Source: Saprospiraceae bacterium
GTDB taxonomy: Bacteria > Bacteroidota > Bacteroidia > Chitinophagales > Saprospiraceae
DNA length: 9,003 nucleotides
Assembly: GCA_020436955.1 (NCBI GenBank)
Contig: JAGQWW010000084.1
Location: 1-9,003 of the forward strand
Direction: 5' to 3'
Shown: piece after piece, positions 1 to 6,012 of the stretch
Layout: every line of letters starts with the position of its first letter
Position numbering within the stretch: the first letter of the stretch is position 1
The notes under the pieces: generated by a model
What the model saw: only the letters and a program-made list of their open reading frames with translations
What the model was told of the DNA's origin: nothing
Database searches by the model: none
Program-made: the position numbers and the translations under genes

Positions 1-246
1 TTCAGATTTGTAAGCACCCAAAACAGGATTGCCACTGCTTTTGGTGAAACAACTACTCCATCCTTTGCTTTACTGGACCTTAAGGTGGGCTATTATTATA
101 AAGAAAAGCTAAGTGTTCATTTAGGAGTCAATAATGTATTTGACACCGCCTACTACGAACATTTAAACCGCTCGGTTCGAGGAACTACCAACCCTATTTA
201 TGAGCCGGGCAGGAATATCTTTACCAGCCTTAGTTATACATTTTAA
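1..246 (+). CDS. TonB-dependent receptor, C-terminal fragment
   Basis: Only the last 81 residues of this outer-membrane receptor are in the window; the gene begins upstream. The reading frame is open from base 1 to a TAA at 244-246. The visible part has alternating beta-strand character with the typical final barrel motifs: a 'LGVNNVFDTAYYEHLNR' segment followed by 'EPGRNIFTSLSYTF'. The N-N-V/L-F-D motif and a C-terminal phenylalanine are hallmarks of TonB-dependent barrels and of recognition by the BAM machinery. The Y-x-E-H-L-N-R stretch recalls copper-type (OprC-like) receptors, but that substrate assignment rests on memory of the family and is weak. The family imports siderophores, metal complexes, cobalamin or glycans using TonB/ExbBD energy. 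The plug and TonB box are outside the window, so the substrate cannot be assigned. A perfect hairpin lies ten bases after the stop. Confidence 0.9.
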   Translation, partial: FRFVSTQNRIATAFGETTTPSFALLDLKVGYYYKEKLSVHLGVNNVFDTAYYEHLNRSVRGTTNPIYEPGRNIFTSLSYTF

Positions 247-255
247 AAAAAATTG

Positions 256-285
256 GCCAGTGGTGTTTGACTTGACACCACTGGC
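256..285 (+). terminator. Perfect 11-bp hairpin after the TonB receptor, probable transcript end
   Basis: Bases 256-266 (GCCAGTGGTGT) and 275-285 (ACACCACTGGC) are exact reverse complements around an 8-base loop. The hairpin starts ten bases after the receptor stop codon and lies before the next gene. An A-run (245-252) precedes the stem, but no T-run follows it on the + strand. It is therefore not a textbook intrinsic terminator for the receptor; it may act as a factor-dependent terminator or as a 3'-end stabiliser. Read on the - strand it would have a U-tract, but no - strand gene lies nearby. Confidence 0.5.
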
Positions 286-311
286 TACCCTACCGTAAGG
301 ATGACTCTTAT

Positions 312-319
312 TAATTTTG
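312..319 (+). promoter_or_regulatory. Candidate -7 promoter element for the methyltransferase gene
   Basis: TAATTTTG at 312-319 matches the Bacteroidota -7 consensus TAnnTTTG exactly. It lies 37 bases before the ATG at 357, which would leave a short leader. I see no clear TTG-type -33 element at the expected spacing of about 19-21 bases, so the call rests on the -7 match and its position after the hairpin at 256-285. Confidence 0.35.
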
Positions 320-356
320 TAATTTCGGGCTTACCTTAAAACATAGCTACCCGAAA

Positions 357-1145
357 ATGCCTGTCTACGATACCATAGGAAAAACCTACGATAAGACCAG
401 AAAAGCAGATCCTTACCTTGCTTCCCGTATGTTCCACTTTTTACATAATGGACAATCTAATGCTCAATATTTGGACATTGGGAGTGGGAGTGGTAATTAC
501 ACATCAGCATTAGCAGCCAAAGGACTTTCAATGATCGGAGTAGAACCTTCGGATGAGATGCTGGAAAAGGCAATGGCGAAATCAAATGAAGTGAAATGGA
601 TGAAGGGCCGGGCCGAACAAATTCCATTACCTGATGAGGCTGTAGACGGAGTATTAGCAAGTTTGACCATCCACCATTGGAAAGATTTAGAACAGGGATT
701 CAAGGAAGTACATCGCGTATTAAAACCGGGTGGGAGATTTGTTCTTTTCACATCTTACCCTGAGCAAACGGATGCCTATTGGTTGGCCCATTATTTCCCG
801 AGACTGACCAGAGCCTCAGCCATTGCTTTGCCTGCTCAAAATTTGGTGGAATCAGGAATAACCCAGGCAGGATTGCAACTGGTCCTAAAGGAACCCTACT
901 TTGTAAAAGCTGACTTAGAAGACTTCTTTTTTTATAGTGGGAAATATCGCCCTCAGATGTACTTTGATGAAAATGTAAGGAGGGGCATTTCTACCTTTTC
1001 CTTGCTGGCACACCAGGATGAAGTAAATGAAGGATTGTCAAAATTGAAAACTGACATCGACAACGGACATATCGAAAATATCATCAAACAATATGAAAAC
1101 GAAATTGGGGATTATATTTTTGTCATCAGCCAAAAACCAATTTAA
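357..1145 (+). CDS. Class I SAM-dependent methyltransferase
   Basis: A 262-residue cytosolic protein of the UbiE/Methyltransf_11 type, which transfers a methyl group from S-adenosylmethionine. The SAM-binding glycine motif (DIGSGSG) is at residues 40-46, the ribose-binding acidic position (VEPS) near 62-65, and the post-motif II block 'ADG/VDGVLASLTIHHW' near 96-108. An LKPGG turn, typical of this family, is at 122-126. The N-terminus 'YDTIGKTYDKTRKADP' is the usual UbiE-like opening, which supports the ATG at 357. The C-terminal half (about 140-262) is less conserved and presumably sets substrate specificity; the substrate could be a small molecule or quinone-like compound and cannot be read from the sequence. 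A candidate -7 element lies 37 bases upstream. The gene stands alone, with over 200 bases of non-coding sequence before the next gene. The fold is confident; the role is unknown. Confidence 0.9.
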   Translation: MPVYDTIGKTYDKTRKADPYLASRMFHFLHNGQSNAQYLDIGSGSGNYTSALAAKGLSMIGVEPSDEMLEKAMAKSNEVKWMKGRAEQIPLPDEAVDGVLASLTIHHWKDLEQGFKEVHRVLKPGGRFVLFTSYPEQTDAYWLAHYFPRLTRASAIALPAQNLVESGITQAGLQLVLKEPYFVKADLEDFFFYSGKYRPQMYFDENVRRGISTFSLLAHQDEVNEGLSKLKTDIDNGHIENIIKQYENEIGDYIFVISQKPI

Positions 1146-1376
1146 GAGTGTTTGGTCAAAAGCATTTTCCACAAACCCAATCATTTAAATAATCTACGTT
1201 GAAGATTTTAAGTTTTCCTTTGGATATCTGAGCAATTTTTATGGTTTGTTTAAAGCTAAACCTTTCCTCCATTCCTATTCATTTTCCTACATTTACCCGT
1301 CAAAATTTTAATTTGTTAACTAAAACCGGTTGGTCCTGGACCGAAACGCAGGCTTTCCGGCTTGAAAATTAAATCT

Positions 1377-2117
1377 ATGAAAAAGTTACAACTGTTGCTT
1401 TCCTTCCTTTTTATTTCCCTTCTTTCACTTTCTGCTCAGAACAAAAAATTTGGGGCGGATTTATCAGAAGTAAAAACCTACAAAAATCAACTGGAACTGG
1501 ACATTAAAAATATCTTCTCCGGGCTTGGAAACGCTACCCTTCTTTATAAAAGAGGACATAAGCTTGACAAATTTGAAGTAGATGGGAAATTGCGGTTCGT
1601 CAGGGTTTTAGCCAGATTCAACAACCAGATCGCCCTTGAAAAGAATCCCTTTATGGGGGCTATAGACTCCTTACAAATAGAGTTTCATCCAAATGACGTT
1701 TTTGACCTTTCTATTGGAATTGGATTTGAACAACAAAAGATGTTCCGCAATTTCGTTCATTATTGGAGTATTGATTGCATTGCAAATTATTATTCAATAG
1801 ATGGTAGTGCCTATTCCATAGGTGGAATTCGGAATGTGCGTACAGGCGTTGATACCAGGTATACAAGTACAATTCAAGCAGGCGTTAATCCTTTTTTTGG
1901 AATCAAATACTATTTAAGTGAAAAATTCAGCATTGGAATTGAGACTGGATTTGCTTTCCAATATTTCCACCAAAAAATAACAGAAGTGGATTATACCACC
2001 ACCTATTCCAATGGAACATACTATTACAAACTCATGGAAAAGGAACCTAGCAGCACAAATGGAATTACAACAAATTTCAACAACTTAAGGTTTTTAAATT
2101 TGGGGTATACTTTCTAA
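1377..2117 (+). CDS. Secreted outer-membrane beta-barrel protein, function unknown
   Basis: I place the start at the ATG at 1377. The frame can be extended five codons to a TTG at 1362, but the ATG directly begins a clean signal peptide: MKK, then a hydrophobic run, then SLSA, with likely cleavage near residue 20-21. The mature protein is about 225 residues and rich in alternating aromatic/polar strands with short turns. Examples are the 'FSIGIETGFAFQYFHQ' region, a Y-rich loop near 'NGTYYYKL', and the ending 'NNLRFLNLGYTF'. The C-terminal phenylalanine and strand pattern fit an 8- to 10-stranded outer-membrane barrel of the porin-family/OMP_b-brl kind found in Bacteroidota. No specific substrate or enzymatic motif is visible. 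A near-match to the -7 element, TAATTTG (one base short in the spacer), is at 1309-1315. The gene appears monocistronic. A soluble periplasmic beta-protein is a less likely alternative. Confidence 0.8.
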   Translation: MKKLQLLLSFLFISLLSLSAQNKKFGADLSEVKTYKNQLELDIKNIFSGLGNATLLYKRGHKLDKFEVDGKLRFVRVLARFNNQIALEKNPFMGAIDSLQIEFHPNDVFDLSIGIGFEQQKMFRNFVHYWSIDCIANYYSIDGSAYSIGGIRNVRTGVDTRYTSTIQAGVNPFFGIKYYLSEKFSIGIETGFAFQYFHQKITEVDYTTTYSNGTYYYKLMEKEPSSTNGITTNFNNLRFLNLGYTF

Positions 2118-2203
2118 AATAATTATCCTTGATGTTGGTTCTGTAATGCCAGGATTTTTAAATTAGAGAATTGAAATTAGTTTCCTAACAATAATTAACC
2201 AGC

Positions 2204-2929
2204 ATGGAGACCAATCGGATACTCGATGAAGAGATGGGCTTACAGAACCAACCCGAGGATACCTCAATTCTTCGCTTCAGCTGCCTCATCTTGCTTTGGT
2301 TGGGCATGATAAGTTGTCTGTTTTTAGGCCTTTTTTCAGATCCTTTGGTACTCAGTGGATTAGTTTTCCTAATTGTTGCGTCGGTCTTCTCCTTTTATAA
2401 TTTCCTACTAGGAGCTAAAATTACACTGGCTGCATTGCTGGTAGGAACATTTAACCTTGCACAGTTTTTCCCCTTACAATTGCATGTTTCCTTTGGAGTC
2501 GAATCTTCCGGATTATGGATGGGAATTGATATTTTAATGATTGGATTTATAATATTGTTATACCTTACCAACAAGCCAATTTTTGGTCCCTGGGTAAAAA
2601 GAATTTTTAAAATAGACCCTAACTCGAGGGAGCCTATTGCAGAAGGTCGTACCAAGATTGAAGGCTTCAAATCCCGATTTAAAGATAAACCCCAAAAAGA
2701 ACTGGAATCTATAGCTGCAAATCAAATGCTGTTGGAAGAAGCAAGGAATGCGGCGACCGAACTCTTACACGAAAAATTTTCAACCTTGGTAGCTGAAAAT
2801 GAAAGCAACTCAACCACTAAAAAATGTATTGAATGTGGGGCACCATTTAATTCTGAAGATTCAAAAATGACAGAGTTATGCCCCAAATGTGCACATGAGT
2901 TGTATGGATATCCGATTGGGGAGGAATGA
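2204..2929 (+). CDS. Four-helix membrane protein with C-terminal zinc ribbon
   Basis: A 241-residue inner-membrane protein that I do not recognise as a named family. After a polar N-terminus (1-22) there are about four hydrophobic segments, near 23-44, 48-68, 70-90 and 102-122. A basic cytosolic linker follows, then a helical stretch 'LESIAANQMLLEEARNAATE' (about 167-186). That stretch resembles the short repeat found at the ends of several uncharacterised Bacteroidota membrane proteins, in which an Ile-Ala start is followed by Ala-Ala-x-x-Leu-Leu. The tail has two CxxC pairs, C208/C211 and C226/C229, separated by 14 residues, which is a typical rubredoxin-knuckle zinc ribbon. The last codons (about residues 235-241, ending GYPIGEE) and the stop codon fall within or beside a heptanucleotide array, so the true C-terminus may be variable. 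The ATG at 2204 is the first good start. No operon partner is evident. Confidence 0.75.
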   Translation: METNRILDEEMGLQNQPEDTSILRFSCLILLWLGMISCLFLGLFSDPLVLSGLVFLIVASVFSFYNFLLGAKITLAALLVGTFNLAQFFPLQLHVSFGVESSGLWMGIDILMIGFIILLYLTNKPIFGPWVKRIFKIDPNSREPIAEGRTKIEGFKSRFKDKPQKELESIAANQMLLEEARNAATELLHEKFSTLVAENESNSTTKKCIECGAPFNSEDSKMTELCPKCAHELYGYPIGEE

Positions 2930-2983
2930 GGAATGGGATATGGGATATGATATATGAGATATGATATATGGGATTGGGGATTG
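2921..2983 (+). repeat. Heptanucleotide array (GGGATAT/GATATAT type) spanning a stop codon
   Basis: Nine consecutive 7-base units run from 2921: two GAGGAAT, two GGGATAT, GATATAT, GAGATAT, GATATAT and two GGGATTG. The stop codon TGA of the upstream gene (2927-2929) lies across the first and second units. GATTGGG at 2914-2920 and GATATCC at 2907-2913 are compatible with the same 7-base phase, so the array may reach further into the gene. The + strand has no C from 2914 to 2987. The same GATATGG heptad recurs in the large array at 7431-7966. Confidence 0.8.
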
Positions 2984-3019
2984 GGGGCCTAGGATGTTTA
3001 TTAATTACAAAAAGATATA

Positions 3020-3397
3020 ATGCAGAAATCTACGAAACCTGGGAATGTTGAGGAATACATTGCAACGGTACCACCTGAAGGGGAAAATCATGTAAAGGAG
3101 ATGCGAGCTATATTGAAGGCCATTGCACCTGATGCAGAAGAAAAATTAAAATGGGGTGTTCCTGTGCTTGAGCAAGGCACCATATTATTTGCTTATGCTG
3201 CTCATGCCAAACATATCAACCTGGTCCCAACCGGCCCTGCGCTTGAACCCTTTATGGGCGAATTGGGTGATTATAAAACCAATAAAGATTCTGTGCAATT
3301 TTTGTATGCACAACCCTTGCCTAAGGATCTTATCCAAAGAATAGCCGCACATAGATTAAAGGATGTAGTGGAGAATGGGGCGAAGTGGAAATACTGA
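3020..3397 (+). CDS. DUF1801 (YdhG-like) domain protein
   Basis: A 125-residue soluble protein made of a single DUF1801 domain. It carries the family's signature blocks: 'APDAEEKLKWGVPVL' at 36-50 (normally PxxEExxxWGxP), a central beta segment 'ILFAYAAHAKHINLVPTG' at 55-72, then 'EPFMGELGDYKTNKDSVQF' and 'PLPKDLIQRIAAHRLKD' near 100-115. Members are small stand-alone proteins of about 110-150 residues. A Bacillus relative (YdhG/Fra) has been described as a frataxin-like iron chaperone, but most members have no proven function, and I would not transfer that role. The ATG at 3020 follows an A-rich leader and comes 36 bases after the heptad array. Immediately after the TGA at 3395-3397 the sequence becomes a G/A/T-only minisatellite. 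Confidence 0.85.
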   Translation: MQKSTKPGNVEEYIATVPPEGENHVKEMRAILKAIAPDAEEKLKWGVPVLEQGTILFAYAAHAKHINLVPTGPALEPFMGELGDYKTNKDSVQFLYAQPLPKDLIQRIAAHRLKDVVENGAKWKY

Positions 3398-3673
3398 GTG
3401 GGATTATTGATTAGGATTTGGGGATTGGATTATTGGAGGATTAGTAGGATTATGGAGTGGGATTATTGGATTGGATTAATGAAGGATTAGTAGGATTATG
3501 GAGTTGGATTCGGGGATTGGATTAATGAAGGATTGATGGGATTATGGAGTTGGATTTGGGGATTGGATTAATGAAGGATTAGTAGGATTATGGAGTTGGA
3601 TTTGGGGATTGGATTATTGGAGGATTGATGGGATTATAGAGTAGGATTTTTGGATTTGAAGGATTATAGATTT
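3398..3673 (+). repeat. 46-bp minisatellite, nearly C-free on the + strand
   Basis: Five copies of a 46-base unit start at 3422, 3468, 3514, 3560 and 3606, with identical spacing and no length variation. A degenerate lead-in (3398-3421) and a partial tail (3652-3673) flank them. Each unit contains five GGATT pentamers at internal positions 1, 6, 17, 26 and 39. Copies 1 and 5 share the variant TTATTGGAGG where copies 2-4 have TTAATGAAGG; copies 3 and 5 share a GATGGG variant in place of AGTAGG. This mosaic pattern suggests expansion by recombination or slippage. From 3395 to 3676 the + strand has one C (3511) in 282 bases. The array starts directly after the DUF1801 stop codon, and no gene is supported in it. 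Confidence 0.9.
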
Positions 3674-3742
3674 AATCACAATACACGCATTCCGCATCAC
3701 GGGTAAAATTGACGACCCATGTGAAAGAATTTTGAGTTTTTT

Positions 3743-3786
3743 CCTGCTGTGTAACCCAAGGTTTCAACCGTGGGTTACACAGCAGG
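3743..3786. repeat. Long palindrome, 16-bp perfect stem (REP-like)
   Basis: Bases 3743-3758 (CCTGCTGTGTAACCCA) and 3771-3786 (TGGGTTACACAGCAGG) are perfect reverse complements. The 12-base interior (AGGTTTCAACCG) can add a further GGTT/AACC pairing after one A-G mismatch. A T-run (3737-3742) precedes the stem and no T-run follows it, so it does not look like an intrinsic terminator in either direction. The 'CCCA..GGTTTCAACC..TGGG' core resembles REP-type palindromes that recur in many genomes. No RAYT transposase is in the window. It lies 72 bases upstream of the Pr6Pr gene. The adjoining 3674-3742 shows nothing else I can support. Confidence 0.75.
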
Positions 3787-3858
3787 AGGTTACACCTCTC
3801 CCTATTTCAAAAATTACTATTTTGTGGTAAATACGGTCTCCCTTTAACCTTAACCTTT

Positions 3859-4479
3859 ATGAAAAAATATGCTCCCATTCTGATTGCTTTTATTGCTTGG
3901 TTTGCTGTCATAGCACAATTTGTATTGATGATGCAAAATCTGGTGGCTCCGGTTGGGGAAAGTATCATTCGATTTTTTAGCTTTTTTACTATTCTCACCA
4001 ATACTCTGGTGGCAGTGTATTTTACCAGGGAAGCATTCCAGGTTTCGGGTAATTCTATCTTGGATAAACCTGCTTTTCTGACCGCAATGACCGTCTATAT
4101 CACAGTAGTCGGATTGGTTTATCAAATTGCACTGCGTCATGTCTGGGACCCGCAAGGATTGCAAAAGGTGGTAGATGAGTTGTTACATTCTGTGGTGCCG
4201 GTTTTGGTCATTGTGTACTGGTACGGAAAAGTAAAAAGCACCCAATTGGGATGGTCAGTACTACCCTATTATTTGCTGTATCCGCTTATCTATCTGGTGT
4301 ATGTTTTGACGCGAGGATCTTTTTCGGGTTTTTATCCCTACTATTTTATAAATGTGGATGAGATGGGGTGGCAAACGGTGGGAATCAACTCACTGGTATT
4401 ACTGCTCGTTTTCCTTGGGTTGTCGGCCATTTTTATCGCCATAGGAAAAAGAGTGTCCAATGCAGAGGAAAAGGCGTAG
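3859..4479 (+). CDS. Pr6Pr-type integral membrane protein
   Basis: A 206-residue protein with about six transmembrane segments, near residues 5-26, 36-56, 72-92, 109-124, 136-150 and 173-196. The pattern fits the Pr6Pr membrane family (related to FAR-17a/AIG1): 'RFFSFFTILTNTLVAVYF' at the end of TM1/TM2, a D-x-x-x-H pair at D106/H110 leading into 'SVVPVLVIVYW', 'YYLLYPLIYLVYVLTRG' in TM5, and 'GFYPYYFINVDEMGW' before TM6. Eukaryotic relatives (AIG1/ADTRP) are threonine hydrolases acting on fatty-acid esters of hydroxy fatty acids, using conserved Thr and His. T47 and H110 could correspond here, but this is inference and the bacterial role is unproven. The ATG at 3859 starts the first hydrophobic segment. 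A weak -7-like TATTTTG lies at 3818-3824. It appears monocistronic. Confidence 0.85.
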   Translation: MKKYAPILIAFIAWFAVIAQFVLMMQNLVAPVGESIIRFFSFFTILTNTLVAVYFTREAFQVSGNSILDKPAFLTAMTVYITVVGLVYQIALRHVWDPQGLQKVVDELLHSVVPVLVIVYWYGKVKSTQLGWSVLPYYLLYPLIYLVYVLTRGSFSGFYPYYFINVDEMGWQTVGINSLVLLLVFLGLSAIFIAIGKRVSNAEEKA

Positions 4480-4562
4480 AGTCGGTTTTATTAGCCTTTC
4501 AAAATCAAATTAGTATCTTACTCTCCTAAATCTTCCCGGGATTCATTCATTGTAAATGTTCC

Positions 4563-5558
4563 TTGCCTTTGAATTATATCTCCATACACCTATTTAAAAA
4601 AGTATATGACTATGCCCTTAAAGAAGGCATGAGGGCCAGTGATTTTGATGGCCTTTCCACCCCTGTCCAAAAGATTCCGGAGATTCAAGCAGTACCCGCT
4701 GACCACTTTTTCGAATTACATGAAAGAGTGGATCAGGTAATTGGCCCCGGGTTTTCAGTTCGTGTTGGTCAGGAAATGAAAATAGAAGATTATGGTGTGC
4801 TGGGACTTTCCTGGCGAACCTGTTCATGGGCAGGAGAAATTTTTGACCGTTGTGAACGCTACTTTAGATTCCTTTCCGACACGTATGTTTTTAAGGTAGA
4901 AAAAGGAAAAGAGGTATCCCGTGTGTACCTCCATCGAGATGCCCATCGTAGGGGTGTCGAATTATCCAATGAATCTACCCTTTCTGCTACAGTGGTTGTT
5001 TTGCAAGCAATGACGGAGACAAATATTGCTCCTGTTGAAGTCGGTTTTAGGCACCAGCCACCTACCAGTCTTGAAAGTTATGAGCGAGCCTTCCATTGTC
5101 CTATTCGCTTTAACCAGCCCTACAACTATATAACCTATACTACCAAGGACCTACAGACCAGAACCGCAAAAGCGGATGCCAGCATCAATCGGTTTTTAGT
5201 AGAAAGAGTAAAAGAGGAAACGGAAGGTATAGAAATCAGTGTCAACAAGCTTATTTATGACGTTGAACATTTGATTAGAGATGCCTTACCCAGTGGCATT
5301 CCATCCATCCATTCCATTGCTGCTGTGCTCGGCATGAGCAACCGCACCCTGACTCGTCGCTTGTCTGAAAATGACCTCACCTTTAGGGATCTTATCCAAA
5401 AGACACAATTAGAAGTAGCCAGCTACCTACTTCGTTCTTCCAATGAATCGGTGGCAGAAATTGCATTTGAAACAGGGTTTTCTGAACAGAGCGCTTTTAA
5501 CAGAGCTTTCAAACGATGGACCGGCAAATCGCCTGTAGAATTTCGCAATAACCAGTAA
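4563..5558 (+). CDS. AraC-family transcriptional regulator with arabinose-binding-like N-terminal domain
   Basis: A 331-residue DNA-binding regulator. Residues about 5-200 match the Arabinose_bd-type ligand domain (PF12625-like), with the characteristic 'FRHQPPTSLESYERAFHCPI' segment followed by a Phe-Asn motif. The C-terminal AraC/XylS domain has two helix-turn-helix units, 'IHSIAAVLGMSNRTLTRRL' from residue 249 and 'VAEIAFETGFSEQSAFNRAF' from 297, ending with the signature W-T-G-K-S-P-x-E-F-R. No ATG occurs between the in-frame stop at 4527 and the start of homology. A TTG at 4563 (or 4569) is the likely start, because the next ATG would remove about 22 residues of the ligand domain. The gene lies 102 bases upstream of a redox operon, in the same direction, with a phased operator in the gap. 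It is therefore probably the operon's activator. The ligand is unknown. Confidence 0.92.
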   Translation: MPLNYISIHLFKKVYDYALKEGMRASDFDGLSTPVQKIPEIQAVPADHFFELHERVDQVIGPGFSVRVGQEMKIEDYGVLGLSWRTCSWAGEIFDRCERYFRFLSDTYVFKVEKGKEVSRVYLHRDAHRRGVELSNESTLSATVVVLQAMTETNIAPVEVGFRHQPPTSLESYERAFHCPIRFNQPYNYITYTTKDLQTRTAKADASINRFLVERVKEETEGIEISVNKLIYDVEHLIRDALPSGIPSIHSIAAVLGMSNRTLTRRLSENDLTFRDLIQKTQLEVASYLLRSSNESVAEIAFETGFSEQSAFNRAFKRWTGKSPVEFRNNQ

Positions 5559-5568
5559 AACCGCTCCC

Positions 5569-5615
5569 TTGGCGCAAAAAGCCAAAAGATTGGCCTAAAG
5601 GGTCAAATTTTCGGC
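5569..5615 (+). promoter_or_regulatory. Phased tandem operator for the AraC-type regulator
   Basis: TTGGC occurs at 5569-5573 and 5590-5594, and TCGGC at 5611-5615, each exactly 21 bases apart (two DNA turns). The first two 21-base segments also share AAA at position 8, G at 13, C at 15 and AAA at 16, matching 13 of 21 positions (consensus TTGGCnnAAAnnGnCAAA). This arrangement of direct half-sites in phase is what AraC-family monomers with two HTH units recognise. An overlapping dyad, GCCAA-N4-TTGGC at 5581-5594, is also present. The promoter-proximal repeats lie where the -33 region would be for the candidate -7 at 5628, a class II activator geometry. Confidence 0.65.
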
Positions 5616-5627
5616 CTTCATTCCTCT

Positions 5628-5635
5628 CAACTTTG
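5628..5635 (+). promoter_or_regulatory. Candidate -7 element of the cytochrome/DUF1772/NmrA operon
   Basis: CAACTTTG at 5628-5635 matches TAnnTTTG at seven of eight scored positions or better (only the first base differs). It is 25 bases before the ATG at 5661. The expected -33 area contains the second and third regulator half-sites instead of a TTG box, as expected for an activator-dependent promoter. A second, weaker TTTG (5638-5641) follows, so the exact position is uncertain. Confidence 0.35.
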
Positions 5636-5660
5636 CCTTTGTAATCAAAACAGAAGTAAA

Positions 5661-6011
5661 ATGAGAAAATTACCACCTATTAAATTACCCTTGATTTTCC
5701 TCTTTGTTGTCAAGCTATTCTTCAGTTTGATCGGAATTGCCAACCCTCCACAAGATTATAAGCATTCCATGGTCATCCAGGATGACTTAAAAAAGGCAGC
5801 CTTTACGGTGCTGGACACAAAATGTAATGTATGTCATCGCCGTCAAAACCCTTTTATGGTCTTCAATGAAAGAAACATGGAAAGGCGCGCCGGTAAAATC
5901 CACCACCAGGTTTTCGTTGCTAAACGGATGCCCAAACCGGAAGGAAAGGCCCTGACAACGGAGGAAAAACGAACCCTTAAAAATTGGTTATTAACGCAAA
6001 ACATCGACTAA
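5661..6011 (+). CDS. Small single-heme c-type cytochrome-like protein
   Basis: A 116-residue exported protein. The N-terminus has a basic start (MRKLPPIK) and a hydrophobic stretch at about 9-27, which is either a signal peptide (possible cleavage after GIA) or a membrane anchor. The single heme-attachment motif C55-N-V-C58-H59 is covalently hemylated in c-type cytochromes. M90 in 'KRMPKPEG' is the likely distal ligand, followed by the usual C-terminal helix 'LTTEEKRTLKNWL'. The mature domain (about 85 residues) is compact, like class I cytochromes, with an atypical basic middle 'NERNMERRAGKIHH'. It probably carries electrons in the periplasm or at the membrane. It is first in the operon, and its stop is followed after one base by the next ATG, so the two are surely co-transcribed. 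The partner reaction is not known. Confidence 0.8.
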   Translation: MRKLPPIKLPLIFLFVVKLFFSLIGIANPPQDYKHSMVIQDDLKKAAFTVLDTKCNVCHRRQNPFMVFNERNMERRAGKIHHQVFVAKRMPKPEGKALTTEEKRTLKNWLLTQNID

Positions 6012-6012
6012 C

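Noticed and set aside
457..751. - strand open frames inside the methyltransferase gene
   Set aside because: They are antisense shadows of a well-supported + strand gene and show no protein-family features.
1248..1261. GTTTA-AAGC-TAAAC hairpin as a terminator after the methyltransferase
   Set aside because: A five-pair A/T-rich stem, 100 bases past the stop and without a following T-run, is within chance.
3709..3734. TTG plus GAATTTTG as a promoter for the Pr6Pr gene
   Set aside because: The spacer is only 15 bases, the -7 is imperfect, and it lies upstream of the long palindrome, 125 bases from the ATG.
3850..4164. - strand open frames over the Pr6Pr gene
   Set aside because: The + strand frame has six membrane segments and family motifs; the antisense frames have none.
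4491..4513. TTAGC...TCAAA upstream of the AraC gene as an autoregulatory operator
   Set aside because: It resembles one half-site, but internal spacing is one base longer and no second site lies 21 bases away.
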